A stretch of 38,670 nt of DNA from JBBRGK01 sp036741355 (GTDB lineage Bacteria > Chloroflexota > Dehalococcoidia > CAUJGQ01), in the NCBI GenBank assembly GCA_036741355.1, contig DAINSK010000032.1:1-38670 (forward strand). The letters are read 5' to 3'. The position numbers and the translations under genes are program-made. The notes under the pieces are model-generated. The model saw nothing but the letters and a program-made list of their open reading frames with translations. It had not been told where the DNA came from and searched no databases. This document shows positions 15,455-23,304 of this stretch, piece by piece. How positions within the stretch are numbered: position 1 is the stretch's first letter; each line of letters starts with the position of its first letter.

Positions 15455-15823
15455 TCAGCGGTCCGATTTGCCCCTGGGAACGTCGAGGGTCGGTCGGCGG
15501 CGGGCCTTGCTGGCTCCGACGCCGGGCGGACGTCGCAGGCGATCCTGGAAGTTCTGGAAGGCTGGATCCTCTCGGTACCGGTTCAACGAGCGAAGCGGCG
15601 GCGAGTCCGGTGCCGGTTGCGGCGGCGAAGGATCTACGGCGGGTTTCAGGCTGATATTCGGCTCGTTCATAGATTTTTCGACGGGCAATGATTCGCTCAG
15701 AATGCCCATAGTGTTTCCCACTTGTCGTCTGCCGCTTGGATCGGACGGCACATTCGCCTGGATGGCATGGATACGTGCTCTCCAATCATGGTAGACGAGC
15801 AGCACGCGGGCCGTCCTCTGCAT
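15455..15823 (-). CDS. Hypothetical protein upstream of the flippase
   Basis: A frame of 122 residues from ATG 15823 (an upstream GTG at 15907 would add 28 residues but overlaps the divergent methyltransferase). The N-terminus has VLLVYHDWRARIHAIQANV; the rest is Pro-rich and charged, with RYREDPAFQNFQDRLRRPP near the end. No family is recognised. Composition and codon use look protein-like. It is on the flippase strand, 73 nt upstream of it, and could be its operon partner. No ribosome site is seen at its start, so the gene remains uncertain. Confidence 0.42.
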   Translation of the reverse strand: MQRTARVLLVYHDWRARIHAIQANVPSDPSGRRQVGNTMGILSESLPVEKSMNEPNISLKPAVDPSPPQPAPDSPPLRSLNRYREDPAFQNFQDRLRRPPGVGASKARRRPTLDVPRGKSDR

Positions 15824-15888
15824 GGTGCGCAAGCGCCTGATATAGTCATGGCAGCTATTCGTCAGGTCCACAGATGGAGCAGGTATAG

Positions 15889-16665
15889 GTGACTTCAGAT
15901 CCCACACTGACGGTTCAACAGCAGTTTGGAGCCGTCGCGTCAGCGTACGTAATCAGCCCGGTTCACGCCCGCGGTCCTGATCTTCCCAGGCTTGTCGTGT
16001 TGGCCGGGTGCAGCGGCAGCGAGCGCGTGCTCGATCTGGGCACGGCGGCGGGACACACGGCGCTTGCGCTGGCGCCACACGTCACAGAGGTCATCGGGAT
16101 CGACGTGACGGCGGAGATGGTCGAACTGGCCCGCGGGCTGGCGCACGAGCGCGGCGTGACAAACGCCGCATTCAGGGTGGCCGATGTCGCCAGCCTCCCC
16201 TTCGCAGATCACTCTTTCGACATCGTGACGTCGCGCTACAGCGCGCACCATTATCCGCAACCGCAACGCGCATTTTCCGAGGCATTTCGCGTGCTTCGCC
16301 CGGGAGGGCGCTTGATGTTCGTCGACACTGTCGCGCCCGATGACCCGTTTTTGGACACGTTTGTCAACTGTATTGAACTGCTACGCGACCGGTCGCACGT
16401 TCGAGACCAGAGCGTTGGCGAGTGGATGTCGATGTTCGCTGGCCAGGGATTCGCGGTGGAGTTACTCGAGGAGTGGTTTCTTAATTTGCACGGCGCCGAC
16501 TGGGTCACGCGGATGCGCACACCGGAGCAGGCGGTAGCGATGATCCGAGCGTTGATGCGCGAAGCACCGGCGATGGCAAAGGAAGCGTTCGTCCTAAACG
16601 ACGAAGAGCCGTGGTCGTTTAGGCTCTGGTCGGCGATGCTGCGCGCTGTTCGTCCGGCGTCGTAA
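15889..16665 (+). CDS. Class I SAM-dependent methyltransferase
   Basis: A 258-residue Rossmann-fold methyltransferase of the UbiE/COQ5-like group. Motif I is VLDLGTAAGHTALALA (about residues 46-61), with VIGIDVTAEMVELAR as the acidic end of strand 2, FRVADVASLPFADHSFDIVTSRYSAHHY as motifs II/III and FRVLRPGGRLMFVDTVAPDD as the post-motif. The C-terminal half carries W-rich helices that may cap the substrate pocket. The methyl acceptor is unknown. GTG 15889 is chosen because GGAG at 15876-15879 precedes it; there is no ATG near. The GAF gene follows after 48 nt. Confidence 0.82.
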   Translation: MTSDPTLTVQQQFGAVASAYVISPVHARGPDLPRLVVLAGCSGSERVLDLGTAAGHTALALAPHVTEVIGIDVTAEMVELARGLAHERGVTNAAFRVADVASLPFADHSFDIVTSRYSAHHYPQPQRAFSEAFRVLRPGGRLMFVDTVAPDDPFLDTFVNCIELLRDRSHVRDQSVGEWMSMFAGQGFAVELLEEWFLNLHGADWVTRMRTPEQAVAMIRALMREAPAMAKEAFVLNDEEPWSFRLWSAMLRAVRPAS

Positions 16666-16713
16666 GTTCGAAGAGTCGTTCCTGGAGAAGATCCGGTCAA
16701 GAGGTGGGCAGTC

Positions 16714-17568
16714 ATGAGCAAAAGAGCGTCCAAGAAAAAGCAGAAGCACGGTAAACCAGCCGCTGAATCGACACCAGCAGACGGTTTGGGAAAGTTGGAA
16801 CACGCCCTGACCGTCGCAGCCGCGGCGGGAGAGCTTCGCCGCCACGACCACTTGCAACTGCTGGAGGCGATCGTCAGCACCGCGGTGCGCGTTATCGACG
16901 CGAGCGCCGGCTCACTCATGCTCGTCGATCCTACGACGGACGAACTGGAGTTCCAGGTTGCAGTCGGGCCCGGTTCGGAGGAGATCAAGCGCTTCCGCGT
17001 TCCCATCGGCCAGGGAATCGCCGGTTTCGTTGCGTCGAGCGGCCAGGCGCTTGCGATCGCCGACACATCTCAGGACACCCGGTTCGCGAGGCAGGTCGCC
17101 GAAGGCAGCGGCTACGTTCCCAAGAACCTCCTCTGCGTGCCTCTGGTGCTGCACGGCGAAGTCATCGGCGTGATGGAGTTGTTGGACAAGAACGGTGGCG
17201 ACAGCCCGTTCGTGCCCCGCGATACCGCCGTGCTGTCGTCCTTTGGCGAGCAGGCAGCCTCTACGATAGACCTCTCGCTTCATGCACAGTCGCTCGTGCG
17301 GTTGCTGGCCGCAGCGTCGCACACGGAAGACGAAGCGGATCCGACTGGCGGCGCGGCGGTCGCAGAGGCCGTCGCGGGCGCGTTAGCGGCCTCGGGATAT
17401 GAACGCACGCTCTCACTTGCCCGTCAGGTCGCTGTAATCGGCGCGGCAGGAGAGCGCGAGGCACGGCTGGCCGGTGCGGTTCTTCAAGCCCTGATCGGCT
17501 ATTTGTCGTCCGACCCGCTGGCCGAAATCAGCATCGCGGCCGTTTTGATGCCGGTACACACCCAATGA
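16714..17568 (+). CDS. GAF-domain protein
   Basis: A 284-residue soluble protein. A basic N-terminus (MSKRASKKKQKHGK) is followed by a GAF domain at about residues 48-195: ASAGSLMLVDPTTDELEFQVAVG, FRVPIGQGIAGFVASSGQALAIADTSQDTRF, KNLLCVPLVLHGEVIGVMELLDK. A small Ala-rich helical region (about 205-275) follows with no known domain. There is no kinase, cyclase or DNA-binding output domain. It overlaps the next gene, a subtilase, by four bases (ATGA at 17565-17568), so the likely output is control of that protease. The ligand is unknown. Confidence 0.78.
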   Translation: MSKRASKKKQKHGKPAAESTPADGLGKLEHALTVAAAAGELRRHDHLQLLEAIVSTAVRVIDASAGSLMLVDPTTDELEFQVAVGPGSEEIKRFRVPIGQGIAGFVASSGQALAIADTSQDTRFARQVAEGSGYVPKNLLCVPLVLHGEVIGVMELLDKNGGDSPFVPRDTAVLSSFGEQAASTIDLSLHAQSLVRLLAAASHTEDEADPTGGAAVAEAVAGALAASGYERTLSLARQVAVIGAAGEREARLAGAVLQALIGYLSSDPLAEISIAAVLMPVHTQ

Positions 17569-18413
17569 GCGAGGTGAGACCGGCCTGGTCGTCGCAGTTC
17601 GATCCCGACCGGTTAGGGCCGGTGCAGACCTCAAGCCTCCTCGATCGCATTACGCCCGACGAAGCTTGGGGGGGAAGTTCGGGCAAGGGTGTCAGGGTTG
17701 CGGTCGTCGATAGCGGCATCGAAAACAGTCACCCGGCGATCGGCGGACGGGTGAGCGAGTGGTGCCAGCCGAGCCGCGACGTCGACGGGGCGATCAGCTA
17801 TACATTCGAGCCGCACGACGACGCCTTCGGTCATGGCACGGCCTGCGCGGCAATCATCCGCGGGCTCGCGCCCGACGTGGAGCTGGTCAGCGTAAGGGTG
17901 CTGGGCGCGCGCCTCTCCGGAGCAGGTGTCGTCTTCGCGGCAGGTCTGCGCTGGGCGATCGAACACGGTGTTCAGGTCATCAACCTGAGCCTTGGTACGA
18001 CAGTTAGGGACTTCCGCGACGCGCTGCACGAGCTCGCTGATCTGGCGGCGTTCCACAACGTGGTGCTCGTTACTGCCGCTAACAACATGCCGGTGCCAAG
18101 CTTTCCCTCGATGTATGCGTCCGTGATCTCGGTGGCGGCTGTAGAAGACACCAACGCGGAGAACCTCCTGTACAACCCGGCGCCGCCGGTGGACTTCGGC
18201 GCGCCCGGCATCAATATCCCGGTGGCCTGGCTCGACGGTGGCACCATGACGGTGATGGGCAACAGCTTTGCTGCACCGCAAATCTCCGGCCTGGCAGCCC
18301 GCATACTCGGCAAGCACCCCGGCCTTACTCCCTGGCAGGTAAAGACCGTGCTCCGAGCCGTGTCGTTGAACGTTAGGCAGTCGGGGAACCTAACCCCCTC
18401 CCCCCTTCCCTAA
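17565..18413 (+). CDS. S8-family (subtilisin-like) protease without signal peptide
   Basis: A 282-residue subtilase catalytic domain. Triad: VAVVDSGI (D49), FGHGTACA (H90) and GNSFAAPQ (S234), with AANN (N173/N174) as the oxyanion Asn. The N-terminus (MSEVRPAWSSQFDPDRLG) has no signal peptide and no propeptide of the usual size, so it probably acts in the cytoplasm on specific targets. The start overlaps the GAF gene stop. The last residues (NLTPSPLP) and the stop codon lie within a palindromic repeat, so the natural C-terminus may have been replaced. Confidence 0.85.
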   Translation: MSEVRPAWSSQFDPDRLGPVQTSSLLDRITPDEAWGGSSGKGVRVAVVDSGIENSHPAIGGRVSEWCQPSRDVDGAISYTFEPHDDAFGHGTACAAIIRGLAPDVELVSVRVLGARLSGAGVVFAAGLRWAIEHGVQVINLSLGTTVRDFRDALHELADLAAFHNVVLVTAANNMPVPSFPSMYASVISVAAVEDTNAENLLYNPAPPVDFGAPGINIPVAWLDGGTMTVMGNSFAAPQISGLAARILGKHPGLTPWQVKTVLRAVSLNVRQSGNLTPSPLP

Positions 18414-18436
18414 CGCCGGGAAGGGGCGATCGTTGG
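18386..18436. repeat. Palindromic intergenic repeat, partial copy 3 (first hairpin only)
   Basis: Arms CCCCTTCCC at 18402-18410 and its complement at 18418-18426, then CGATCGTTGG, as in copies 1 and 2 after their first hairpin. The interior (GATTCGGGCACGG to CCGCGGCAGTCC) resembles that of copy 2, but the second hairpin is missing. The subtilase stop codon lies in its loop (18411-18413). Positioned between convergent genes it may act as a terminator. Confidence 0.65.
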
Positions 18437-18491
18437 GAGCAGGATTCGGGCACGGATGCAGCGGTATCCCGCGGCAGTCCCCAATGGCCGC

Positions 18492-20072
18492 TCACCACGC
18501 CGAGGAATCGCGGTAGACGATCTCGCCGCCGCTGACGGTCATCAAGACGCGGGTGCCGGCGATCTCGTCTTGCGGGCAGGTCATGATGTCGCGGTCTAGC
18601 ACGACCATGTCCGCGTATTTGCCAGGCTCGATCGTGCCGGAGACCTCTTCGTCAAAACCCGCGTATGCGGCCCAGCTTGTGAACGAATGGATGGCTTCCG
18701 TGCGCGTCATCCGCTGCTCTGGGTGCCACGCGCCGCGGCCGCTCCCCGGTTGCTCACGCGTAACAGCGGCGGCGATGCCGAGCATTGGGTTTGGCGACTC
18801 CACTGGAAAATCGGAGCCGCCGGCGATGACGACGCCGCTATCGATGAGTGAACGCCAGGCGTAAGCGAGCGCCGAGCGCTCGGGACCAAGGCGTTCTCCG
18901 GCCCAGTCGCTGTCAGACGTACAGTGCGTCGGTTGCATACTGGGTATCACGCCGAGCCGCTTGAAACGTGGCAGATCGGAGGCCGAGAGCATCTGCGCAT
19001 GCTCATCTCGCAAGCGGCGATCCCCGTTCGGATGATCGCGGAGAACGCGTTCAAACACATCGAGCACCGTGCGATTGCCGCGGTCGCCGATCGCGTGGAT
19101 GCAGACCTGAAAGCCGTGCTCAACGGCGTCGCGGGTCCAGCGCTCGAGGTCTGCGCTGCTGGCCAGTTCGAGCCCGCTGTTATCAGGGTCGTCGGCGTAC
19201 GGCGCCAGCAGCGCCGCGCCGCGCGAGCCGAGGGCACCGTCCGCGTAGAGCTTGATGGCGCTGACCGAGAGTCGTTCTCCGTAGCGACGCTCCGGGCCGC
19301 GATCGCGCCACTCCTTCCACGTGTCGCCCGGACCGTTGATCGCGGCCAGCACCCGGAACGGAAAACGGCCGCCGTCGATCAACGACTTGTAGACGTTTAT
19401 CGTTCGCTGGTCAACGCCCATTTCGTGGACCCCGGTCAATCCATAGCGCAGGCATTCATCGATCGCCGCGGAAACGGCAGCCGTAAGATCGGGCACGGCC
19501 GTCTCCGGGATTCTAAATCGCACCAGCCCTGCGGCGGCGTCGATCAGTATGCCGGTGGCATGGCCCGCTGGGTCGCGCAGGATACGTCCGCCCGCGGGGT
19601 CGGGCGTTTGATCGGTAATACCGGCAGCGGCCATCGCGGCGCGGTTTACCCAAAGCGCATGGCCGTCCACGCGCGTCAGCGCAACCGGGTTCTCGGGCGC
19701 GGCCGCGTCGAGCGACCCGGAGTCGGGGAAGACCGCTCCCGGCCACCGCGTTTGGTCCCAGCCGCGGCCGGTGATCCAGCTTCCGGCATCGCGTTCGCGG
19801 GCCCGAATGGCAACGCGGTCAGCCGCTTCCTGCGGCGATCGCGCGCCTGTCAGGTTCACAGAACGGCGCGCCTCGGCCAGATTCCGGAGGTGAGCGTGCG
19901 CGTCTGTCAGCCCCGGAAGCATCGTGTGACCGCCGAGGTCGATCTCGTCTCCCTCTGCGGGCAGATCCCGCGCTTTCCCCACCGCGATGATGCGATCCCC
20001 GTGGGTAGCGACCGCAGTCGCCGTAATATTTCCGGTCTGCAACGTGTATACTTTGACATTGACAAAGCGCAT
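18492..20072 (-). CDS. YtcJ-type amidohydrolase (amidohydrolase family 3)
   Basis: A 526-residue metal-dependent hydrolase of the amidohydrolase superfamily. Metal site: GLTDAHAHL (H59, H61); then IKLYADGALGSRGA with the bridging Lys, HAIGDRGNRTVLD, RDEHAQM and the catalytic Asp in AGGSDFPVESPNP. The C-terminal GTIEPGKYADMVVLDRD is the composite beta-sandwich signature. YtcJ relatives hydrolyse amide bonds of varied small molecules; some act on N-substituted formamides. ATG 20072 is preceded by AAAGGA. The upstream gap to the divergent regulator is 97 nt, so they may share a regulatory region. Confidence 0.85.
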   Translation of the reverse strand: MRFVNVKVYTLQTGNITATAVATHGDRIIAVGKARDLPAEGDEIDLGGHTMLPGLTDAHAHLRNLAEARRSVNLTGARSPQEAADRVAIRARERDAGSWITGRGWDQTRWPGAVFPDSGSLDAAAPENPVALTRVDGHALWVNRAAMAAAGITDQTPDPAGGRILRDPAGHATGILIDAAAGLVRFRIPETAVPDLTAAVSAAIDECLRYGLTGVHEMGVDQRTINVYKSLIDGGRFPFRVLAAINGPGDTWKEWRDRGPERRYGERLSVSAIKLYADGALGSRGAALLAPYADDPDNSGLELASSADLERWTRDAVEHGFQVCIHAIGDRGNRTVLDVFERVLRDHPNGDRRLRDEHAQMLSASDLPRFKRLGVIPSMQPTHCTSDSDWAGERLGPERSALAYAWRSLIDSGVVIAGGSDFPVESPNPMLGIAAAVTREQPGSGRGAWHPEQRMTRTEAIHSFTSWAAYAGFDEEVSGTIEPGKYADMVVLDRDIMTCPQDEIAGTRVLMTVSGGEIVYRDSSAW

Positions 20073-20169
20073 AGAGCTATCCTTTAGAGCACGCTACTGA
20101 TAGGTTCCAGCAGAGCAGAATTCGGATTGGGCGACATCGATTGCGACCCCACGACGAATCGGAGGCCCC

Positions 20170-20904
20170 ATGCCATCACCGGCACAGTCCACTATTGCCG
20201 ACTCGACCCAGACACACCAAACGATTCGCGTTCTCGTCGTCGATGACAACGTCCTCTTCCGTGAGGGACTGGTAGCGCTCTTGAAACAGTTCACCGACAT
20301 CAATGTTGCCGGCCAGGCAGCCAGCGGCATCGAGGCGGTGCGCAAGGCGACCCTGGTGCGCCCCGACGTCGTTCTGATGGACATCTCAATGCCAAATATG
20401 GGGGGCGTCGACGCGGCGCAGAAAATTCATCAGGAAGTGCCGCACCTCCCGATCGCGATGCTGACCGTTTCAGAACAGGACGAAGATCTCTTCGCGGCGA
20501 TTCGCGCCGGAGCGCGGGGTTACCTGCTCAAAACCGTCGGGATCAACGAGCTGCACGATGCCATCCATACCCTCTACGGTGGCGGTACCACCATCACCCC
20601 CCACCTGGCTCGCCGCCTTCTGGAAGAATTCAACCGGGTGACGGCCGGCAAGCGCCCGGGCGGTGAAGACGAGGTTGCCAAGCTGACTGCCCGCGAGCGC
20701 GAAGTGTTGGAGCTCGTGGCAATGGGTCATAGCAACCAGGAGATCGCCGACCGCCTTGTGGTTGCGGTGAACACGGTGAAGGTTCACCTGCGCAACACCC
20801 TAGAAAAACTGGAGCTACGTAACCGCCAGCAACTGGCAGCGTTCGCGGTCTCGCACGGACTGATCACTGACATACGCGGCGAAGATCGGTTTGAAGACAA
20901 CTAG
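20170..20904 (+). CDS. NarL/FixJ-family response regulator
   Basis: A 244-residue regulator with a receiver domain (acidic pair VVDDN at D25/D26, phosphoacceptor in VVLMDISMP at D71, Thr/Lys switch region near YLLKTVG) and a C-terminal LuxR-type helix-turn-helix (LTAREREVLELVAMGHSNQEIADRL, then NTVKVHLRNTLEKL). No histidine kinase is adjacent, so it is an orphan, or answers to a kinase elsewhere such as the one at 34814. GGAGG lies five bases before ATG 20170. The divergent amidohydrolase is a possible target. Confidence 0.88.
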   Translation: MPSPAQSTIADSTQTHQTIRVLVVDDNVLFREGLVALLKQFTDINVAGQAASGIEAVRKATLVRPDVVLMDISMPNMGGVDAAQKIHQEVPHLPIAMLTVSEQDEDLFAAIRAGARGYLLKTVGINELHDAIHTLYGGGTTITPHLARRLLEEFNRVTAGKRPGGEDEVAKLTAREREVLELVAMGHSNQEIADRLVVAVNTVKVHLRNTLEKLELRNRQQLAAFAVSHGLITDIRGEDRFEDN

Positions 20905-20950
20905 CCGCGGCGCCATGTGGACGGGGTGAAGAAGCGCATAGACAGCGGTG

Positions 20951-21244
20951 CTAGTGCCGCGGCCCCATCCGTTCGCGCAGGTAGCGATCCACTGCATCAG
21001 CGGTAGCCGCGTCGATTTCGCGGTTCTCCCGGTTTTCGATAATGGCGTCGATGCGCGAACGGAGCGACCGAAGTTCAGTTCGCCGCCGCCGCCTCGCCCA
21101 CCCGAGCAGGCGCTGTACGTCGGCGACGGTGGCTCCATAACGCGCTAGCACGGAGCTGATCTCGGCAGCCTGTACTTCCGCGCCCTTGCCTTCAGTCCCC
21201 TGGATCGCTAGCCTCAGATCCTTGAGCAGCGCCCGGTCGTCCAC
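20951..21244 (-). CDS. Small helical hypothetical protein
   Basis: A 97-residue charged, mostly helical protein from GTG 21244. Features: GTEGKGAEVQAAEISSVLARYGATVADVQRLLGW, then an Arg-rich run and a heptad-like RSLRSRIDAIIENRENREIDAATADAVDRYL. No family is recognised. On the minus strand TATACT (21264-21269) lies 19 nt upstream and GGTGG is close to the start, which supports expression. It is convergent with the response regulator. Confidence 0.5.
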   Translation of the reverse strand: MDDRALLKDLRLAIQGTEGKGAEVQAAEISSVLARYGATVADVQRLLGWARRRRRTELRSLRSRIDAIIENRENREIDAATADAVDRYLRERMGPRH

Positions 21245-21263
21245 GTCGCCACCATCCGATCCG

Positions 21264-21269
21264 AGTATA
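21264..21269 (-). promoter_or_regulatory. -10 candidate (TATACT) for the 97-residue protein gene
   Basis: Minus-strand TATACT, 19 nt before GTG 21244, giving a leader of roughly 12 nt. The + strand of the same divergent gap carries TATACT at 21350-21355 before the gene at 21416. Confidence 0.38.
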
Positions 21270-21415
21270 ACGCGGACGTCCCGGCGCGCTGTCTGTCCTT
21301 TCCTCCAAAGGCCGGTGCGATCAAACTGTGGGTTAGATGAGCTGTTCCGTATACTGTGCCTGCGAGAGAGGCTTCCGGTGATCCTCGCGCGGGTAGAAAG
21401 AAGCAGAGCGAACGA

Positions 21416-21808
21416 GTGGCAGCATCAGATCACGTCTTGCATCTGTTTATAATCAGCACGCGGACGGGCGAGACGTCCGTGTTTCTGCTCGAACGGGAAC
21501 CCGGTGTCGTAGAGTTCCCGCAACTCGACGTGTCCGAACAAGAGCTCGACGACGAAAGCGGATTGATGCGACGCATCCGCGACGTCACCGGCATGGAGGT
21601 CGCGATCAGCGGCTTCGTCGATCCACCAACGCCGGGAGTCCTGCAACCGCCGAACAGCAAGTTCCTCATCGGCCGCGTCGTCGCCGGTACGCCGCTCCCC
21701 ACAGAGCCGCACGTGGGCTGGGAGTGGCGGCCGGGTAACAACCTGCTGTCGCTCCAATTCCTTCCGAAACTCATGGTGGACGCGTTACGCGTTTTCATGA
21801 ACAGCTAG
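21416..21808 (+). CDS. Hypothetical protein, degenerate Nudix-like
   Basis: About 130 residues from GTG 21416; an earlier GTG at 21356 abuts a TATACT box and is unlikely to be used. HLFIISTRTGETSVFLLEREPGVVEFPQLDVSEQELDDESGLMRRIRDVTGMEVAISGFV has the order of a Nudix domain: strand, helix with E/R spacing, strand. The catalytic G.....E.......RE..EE.G pattern is not preserved, so hydrolase activity is doubtful. Its stop is followed after eight bases by the start of an etfB remnant with its own AGGA site, so this gene may once have led an etfBA operon. Confidence 0.5.
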   Translation: MAASDHVLHLFIISTRTGETSVFLLEREPGVVEFPQLDVSEQELDDESGLMRRIRDVTGMEVAISGFVDPPTPGVLQPPNSKFLIGRVVAGTPLPTEPHVGWEWRPGNNLLSLQFLPKLMVDALRVFMNS

Positions 21809-21816
21809 GATCGACG

Positions 21817-22045
21817 TTGCCCCTCAAGATCGCCGTGTGCATGAAGCAGGTCCCCAACGTGGCACGCGTGCGATTCGACCCGCAGACCCCGGCGTATTGT
21901 GCCTGCCGTCGCCATCAATCGCAGCCCGCGCGCGGCAATCGCCAAAGTCGTAGATTTCACACTGATCGGTGACTGGGCTGAATTGGTACCCGCGCTTACC
22001 GATGCGATCACCAGGGCTCAGACGAAAGGGCGCCTTCAGTTATGA
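21817..22045 (+). pseudogene. Deletion scar of an electron-transfer flavoprotein operon (etfB start joined to etfA end)
   Basis: From TTG 21817, preceded by AGGA, the frame reads MPLKIAVCMKQVPNVARVRFDPQTP, the canonical N-terminus of the ETF beta subunit. Near 21888-21899 the similarity stops. In the +1 frame, 21899-22045 reads VPAVAINRSPRAAIAKVV, then DFTLIGDWAELVPALTDAI and a TGA stop, which is the canonical C-terminal FAD-domain tail of the ETF alpha subunit (VAIN.D..A.I...D....GD..E..PAL). So an etfB-etfA operon has lost about its whole interior, leaving both ends. The product would be non-functional. The remaining gap to 22136 holds no gene. Confidence 0.8.
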
Positions 22046-22135
22046 TGAGCGGCCTTAACAAGTGATTGCGTTTCCTACCGTTATGCCGCACGCTAAAAGC
22101 CGGATGGCCGCTGGCAAGCGAGCCGGAAGGGCATA

Positions 22136-22936
22136 TTGAAGGCCGGGACTCTGGTGAATATTCTCCAGCGGCGGTTGTTAACGTTCCTCGTGACCCTGAC
22201 CGTACTGACGGCTGCTCTGGCCGCGGGCGGGCTGCGCTCGGCGCTTGCGTGGTCGGCAACCGGTACGCTGACACCCAACGGAAGCGGGGCAGGAACCGGC
22301 TTCGCAACCACAACATCGGGCCCGCGCTCAACCGTCCAGGTGACGCTTCAGAACGGGACACCCTCGGCCATCTACGTGGTGTATAGCTGCCTGGCACTGG
22401 TAGGCGGCGATTTCGATTGCGTCGGCAGGAACAATCCGACGGGTCTGCAGACGGTGGTCGTTGCGCCCCAGGCCCTGGCCCCGGTCAGCGTCGGCCTCGT
22501 ACAGCAGGGGACGTTGCTGGTGGACAGCAGCGGCTCTGGTAGCACGACGATCTTTCTGGGACCGCTACTGCTGCCCGACACGCCGCACAGCATTTATAAC
22601 GTCGTGCAGGTGGTAAATCAGGCCAATCCGACCGAATCGTATACGGCGCTGGACTTGCAAACCCCGGCGAAGCCGGTCGCAGGCGTTACAAACCTGCCGC
22701 TGGTAACGGTTACAACGGTAATCGGTGTGCCCGTCTATGTCCTGGCCCCCTTTCCCGGCTACGCATTTCCGGTTGCGCTCACAGCTTTGAACGGCGTGCC
22801 GTTCGTGCCTTTTTTTACCATCCCGCAGACAGCGTTTTTCGGACCGTCTTTGAACTTCTTCGTCGGCACCTGTCCGAACGGATTGCCGGCAGCCGCTGTA
22901 ACGGGCACGGGCGGCCAATTCTTCCTCGTTTGTTAG
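22136..22936 (+). CDS. Secreted hypothetical protein
   Basis: A 266-residue protein with a clear Sec signal peptide (ILQRRLLTFLVTLTVLTAALAAGG, cleavage probably after an Ala-X-Ala near residue 38). The mature chain is rich in Gly, Thr, Val and Pro, with beta-strand-like patches (STVQVTLQNGTPSAIYVVYSCLALVGG; STTIFLGPLLLPDTPHSIYNVVQVV) and few charges. Four cysteines are present, two near residue 85-95 and two near the end (GTCPNG, LVC), which could form disulfides. No family is recognised. The start is TTG 22136 with GGAAGGG upstream; GTG 22154 is an alternative. Confidence 0.62.
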   Translation: MKAGTLVNILQRRLLTFLVTLTVLTAALAAGGLRSALAWSATGTLTPNGSGAGTGFATTTSGPRSTVQVTLQNGTPSAIYVVYSCLALVGGDFDCVGRNNPTGLQTVVVAPQALAPVSVGLVQQGTLLVDSSGSGSTTIFLGPLLLPDTPHSIYNVVQVVNQANPTESYTALDLQTPAKPVAGVTNLPLVTVTTVIGVPVYVLAPFPGYAFPVALTALNGVPFVPFFTIPQTAFFGPSLNFFVGTCPNGLPAAAVTGTGGQFFLVC

Positions 22937-22982
22937 GCTGCTCGGGTCCGCGACATATTGCTGCATTCCGCAGGACACGACG

Positions 22983-23264
22983 ATGAGCAAACGCCCGCGC
23001 GAAGCCAGCGCATCTCCGCCGGCCGGCAATGACTCCGGCGGCGCGGCGGCCCCGCCGCTTCCGGCCGAGCCGACGCCTCCGCCGGCCCTGGAAGCGCTGG
23101 TGGACGTCGTCGAGAAGACCTATCGAGCGCTCTCTGACGACGAACGAGAGCGGATTCGCACCGTAATCACGGCCTCGCACCAGGCAGCCGCCGCTATGGC
23201 CGCATATCAGCTCACCAACGCCGACGAACCGGATACCACCTTCACCGTCTATCGCGCCGACTGA
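22983..23264 (+). CDS. Small hypothetical protein with Pro/Ala-rich N-terminus
   Basis: A 93-residue protein. The first 40 residues are Ala/Pro/Gly-rich and probably disordered; the rest (ALEALVDVVEKTYRALSDDERERIRTVITASHQAAAAMAAY) looks like two helices. No family is recognised. Start ATG 22983 has only a short GGA upstream. It lies between the secreted protein and the amidase, 40 nt before the latter, and may be co-transcribed with it. Confidence 0.55.
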   Translation: MSKRPREASASPPAGNDSGGAAAPPLPAEPTPPPALEALVDVVEKTYRALSDDERERIRTVITASHQAAAAMAAYQLTNADEPDTTFTVYRAD

Positions 23265-23304
23265 CCTTCCGGCAGCGGCGTCTTCAACCGGAGCATACGC
23301 AGGC

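Noticed and set aside
16714..18413. GAF-subtilase pair as part of an anti-phage defence island
   Set aside because: No neighbouring nuclease, helicase, NTPase or known effector; toxin-antitoxin genes in the window are not adjacent to it.
18924..20087. 387-codon plus-strand frame opposite the YtcJ-type amidohydrolase
   Set aside because: Complete amidohydrolase motifs on the minus strand; the other frame is typical antisense composition.
21356..21415. Extended N-terminus of the degenerate Nudix-like protein from GTG 21356
   Set aside because: That codon directly follows a TATACT box and would precede the likely transcription start; the added residues look like antisense-type filler.
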